Origin: Malus domestica
Taxonomy: Eukaryota; Streptophyta; Magnoliopsida; Rosales; Rosaceae
NCBI RefSeq assembly: GCF_042453785.1
Contig: NC_091674.1
Location: forward strand, 17,767,001-17,831,000
DNA length: 64,000 bases
Direction: 5' to 3'
Shown: in pieces, positions 62,080 through 64,000 of the stretch
How the letters are laid out: every line of letters begins with the position of its first letter
Position numbering within the stretch: the first letter of the stretch is position 1
Position numbers and translations under genes: made by a program
Notes under the pieces: model-generated
What the model saw: the letters and a program-made list of their open reading frames with translations, nothing else
What the model was told of the DNA's origin: nothing
Database searches by the model: none

Positions 62080-63180
62080 CTCCGGTCATTAGTGTGGATA
62101 AGTATATAAATGGATAGAGATAGGAAAGCAAACACAAGATGTACGTGGTTCACCCAGATTGGCTACGTCCACGGAATAGAAGAGTTCTCATTAATTGTGA
62201 AGGGTTTACACAAGTACATAGGTTCAAGCTCTCCTTTAGTGAGTACGAGTGAATGATTTAGTACAAATGACATTAGGAAATATTGTGGGAGAATGATCTC
62301 GTAATCACGAAACTTCTAAGTATCGGAGTGTGGTGTCGTCTTGACTTGCCTTATCTGTCTCATAGGTAGATGTGGCATCTTCTCTGGAAGTACTCTTCCT
62401 CCATCCAGGGGTGGTATCTTTAACTGGTGGAGATGCACAAGGTAATGTATCAATTTCACTTGAAGCTTACTTGTAGTTTCAGGCTTGGTCAAGCGCGATA
62501 CAAACAATGTAGTAGGAGTCCCCCAAGTCGCCGAGCTAGGGGGTCTGCTGAAAGAGGTGACAGACAAGGTAAGCAATCAGAGCTCCGACTGATTGTTCAC
62601 CTTCTCCCCATCTTGCAGCAGCATGAAGGATAAAGAGAAGAAAAATGAGAAGAGATGATATGAGATACTTTTGCTTTTGAAGAAGTAACTTTCCACAGGC
62701 TTATTCTTGAACTGAGCTGGAGGGTTTTCTGGTTTCCTCCAGAGTATAAGGCCGACTGAAGAATTTGAGGGTCAAAACAAGTCCATCAAATCTAGAGTAC
62801 GTTCCACCCTGCTGATATGGGATACTTTTGCTTTTGACAGAGTAATGGATGTATCGGCACGTGTGCTGTTACGCTTGTCTCCACATGCTTCCTTGTATCC
62901 TTCGCACTTGCCCTATCTGTTCCTCAAGCAGATGCGGAATCTTCCCTGGAAACATAAGATGTTGAAGATGAGTACTCGAGAGCAATGCCAGGTAAGTAAT
63001 CAGGTAGGGTTCCAGGCAGTCAGTTCCTGGCTGGAAGCTTGATTCCAAGTGCTGACTGATTGCTCTCTTTCTCCTTGTCTTGCAGGTAAAAACAAGGTCA
63101 AAAGAAAAAACAGGGAAAAAGCATGATATGGGATACTCTTGCTTTTAACCCTGATGATATGAGATATTCTTGCTCTAGTA
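62080..63180 (+). mobile_element. Non-coding LTR/LARD-like repeat, boundaries unclear
   Basis: Has the look of an LTR-retroelement without genes: ACGTGGTTCACCCAGATTGG, repeated GATATGAGATACTTTTGCTT-type blocks (62658, 62816, 63126, 63157), each preceded by a related TGACTGATTG..TCTCCTTGTCTTGCAG segment (62588, 63052). No coding motif is seen. Its 3' end lies beyond the window. Confidence 0.35.
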
Positions 63181-63409
63181 TAGCTTGTTTGCAGAGGTAT
63201 TATCGGGGGGAAAGAAAGCTGAATATTTCGAAAGGCTTTGTTGGGAGTGCCCTCTCAGATATGATGAAGGGTTGAGCATTTTTGCAGGTCTGCCTGTCCG
63301 TTGGGGATGGAGGTCGACATATATAGGAGTCTCCCTAACAACAAGTAGTAATGCTATTCCTTTACCCTGCTTGGTCATAGCACGGTAGTGGGAGCTGCCA
63401 GTTTCACAT

Positions 63410-64000
63410 GTTTTAACTCTGTCAGAGCACTTTGAAAAAGTGGTCTGTGGTATCTGGCTCTCGAGATTCGGAGAACGATGCCTCTTCGATTTTTGAGAAA
63501 GCAATCATGTTGGGGGTCTGACTCTCGAGATTCGGAGAGCAGTGTCTCTTCGATTTTTGAGGAAGTAATCATGTTGGGAGTCTGGCTCTCGAGATTCGGA
63601 GGGCGGCCTCTTCGATTTTGGAGCAAGCAATCTTGTTGGGAGTGTTGTCTCGAATGTGAGTAAAGGTTGGACATGTTTGCTAGTCTACCTTGCCACGAAG
63701 CACAAAGGTTGACACATAGGGACTTTCCAATTATCCAGCAATGGTACTGTTCCTTTACCCTCTCTTCGATTTTGAGAAAGTAGTCATGTTGGGAGTCTGG
63801 CTCTCGAGATTCGGAGGACGGTGCCTCTTCGATTTTGGAGCAAGCAATCTTGTTGGGACTGTTTTCTCGAATGTGAGTAAAGGTTGGGCATGTTTGCTAG
63901 TCTACCTTGCCACGAAGCACAGAGGTTGACACACAGGGACTTTCCAATTATCCAGCAGTGGTACTGTTCCTTTACCCTTGTGGGTAATAATATGGTAGCT
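63410..64000 (+). repeat. Tandem repeats, CTCTCGAGATTCGGAG family
   Basis: The unit CTCTCGAGATTCGGAG(A/G), GCCTCTTCGATTTTGAG, AAGCAATCATGTTGGGAGTC (about 70 bp) recurs at 63460, 63524, 63586 and 63801. A larger segment (CTTGTTGGGA to GTTCCTTTACCC, about 150 bp) is duplicated at 63632-63760 and 63850-63978. It continues past the window edge. Confidence 0.85.

Overview
The window is nuclear DNA of a woody dicot. The intron-rich plant genes, the type I ACC synthase C-terminus and the transposon families suggest Rosaceae, most likely tribe Maleae (apple or pear); this assignment is inference from memory, not a database match. Five recognisable host genes lie between 25 and 60 kb. Most of the rest is transposable elements, many nested and dated relative to each other by target-site duplications (TSDs).

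Layout. 1-12359: two minus-strand Ty3/Gypsy Tat-type elements in tandem with a 587 bp LTR between them; the second lacks its integrase end. 12360-17643: microsatellites, a foldback repeat, a degenerate minisatellite, pieces of Copia/TRIM-type elements and a 1.87 kb Copia-type LTR. 17644-25131: a minus-strand gene relic of unknown function, cut by a 390 bp hAT element and by a 5.06 kb Ty1/Copia element with exact TSDs. 25352-29408: plastid/mitochondrial monodehydroascorbate reductase (16 exons). 30609-39450: a composite DNA transposon with hAT-like ends and an exact 8 bp TSD; it carries seven tandem units of about 340 bp, into which a 5.64 kb PIF/Harbinger element (transposase plus Myb/SANT ORF, both with nonsense codons) has jumped. 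41048-42127: an HMA-like isoprenylated protein gene. 42128-49437: MITEs, SINEs and a solo LTR inside a SINE. 49438-51787: ACC synthase (minus). 56257-58073: IspF of the plastid MEP pathway (minus). 58499-58699: a MULE-type foldback MITE. 59570-60201: 3' exons of DDA1 (minus), whose first exon is not found; the region upstream holds a SINE, an RTE-type LINE and an LTR/LARD-like repeat running to the window end.

The host genes are unrelated housekeeping or hormone genes: ascorbate recycling, ethylene synthesis, isoprenoid precursors, CUL4-DDB1 ubiquitination and an HMA-like protein. I see no operon-like or pathway clustering and no clear new biological system. The most informative observations are the stratified insertions: the twice-interrupted gene, the Harbinger inside a tandem array inside hAT-like ends, and the solo LTR inside a SINE. 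Exon coordinates were worked out by hand from GT/AG sites and reading phase; no similarity search was run.
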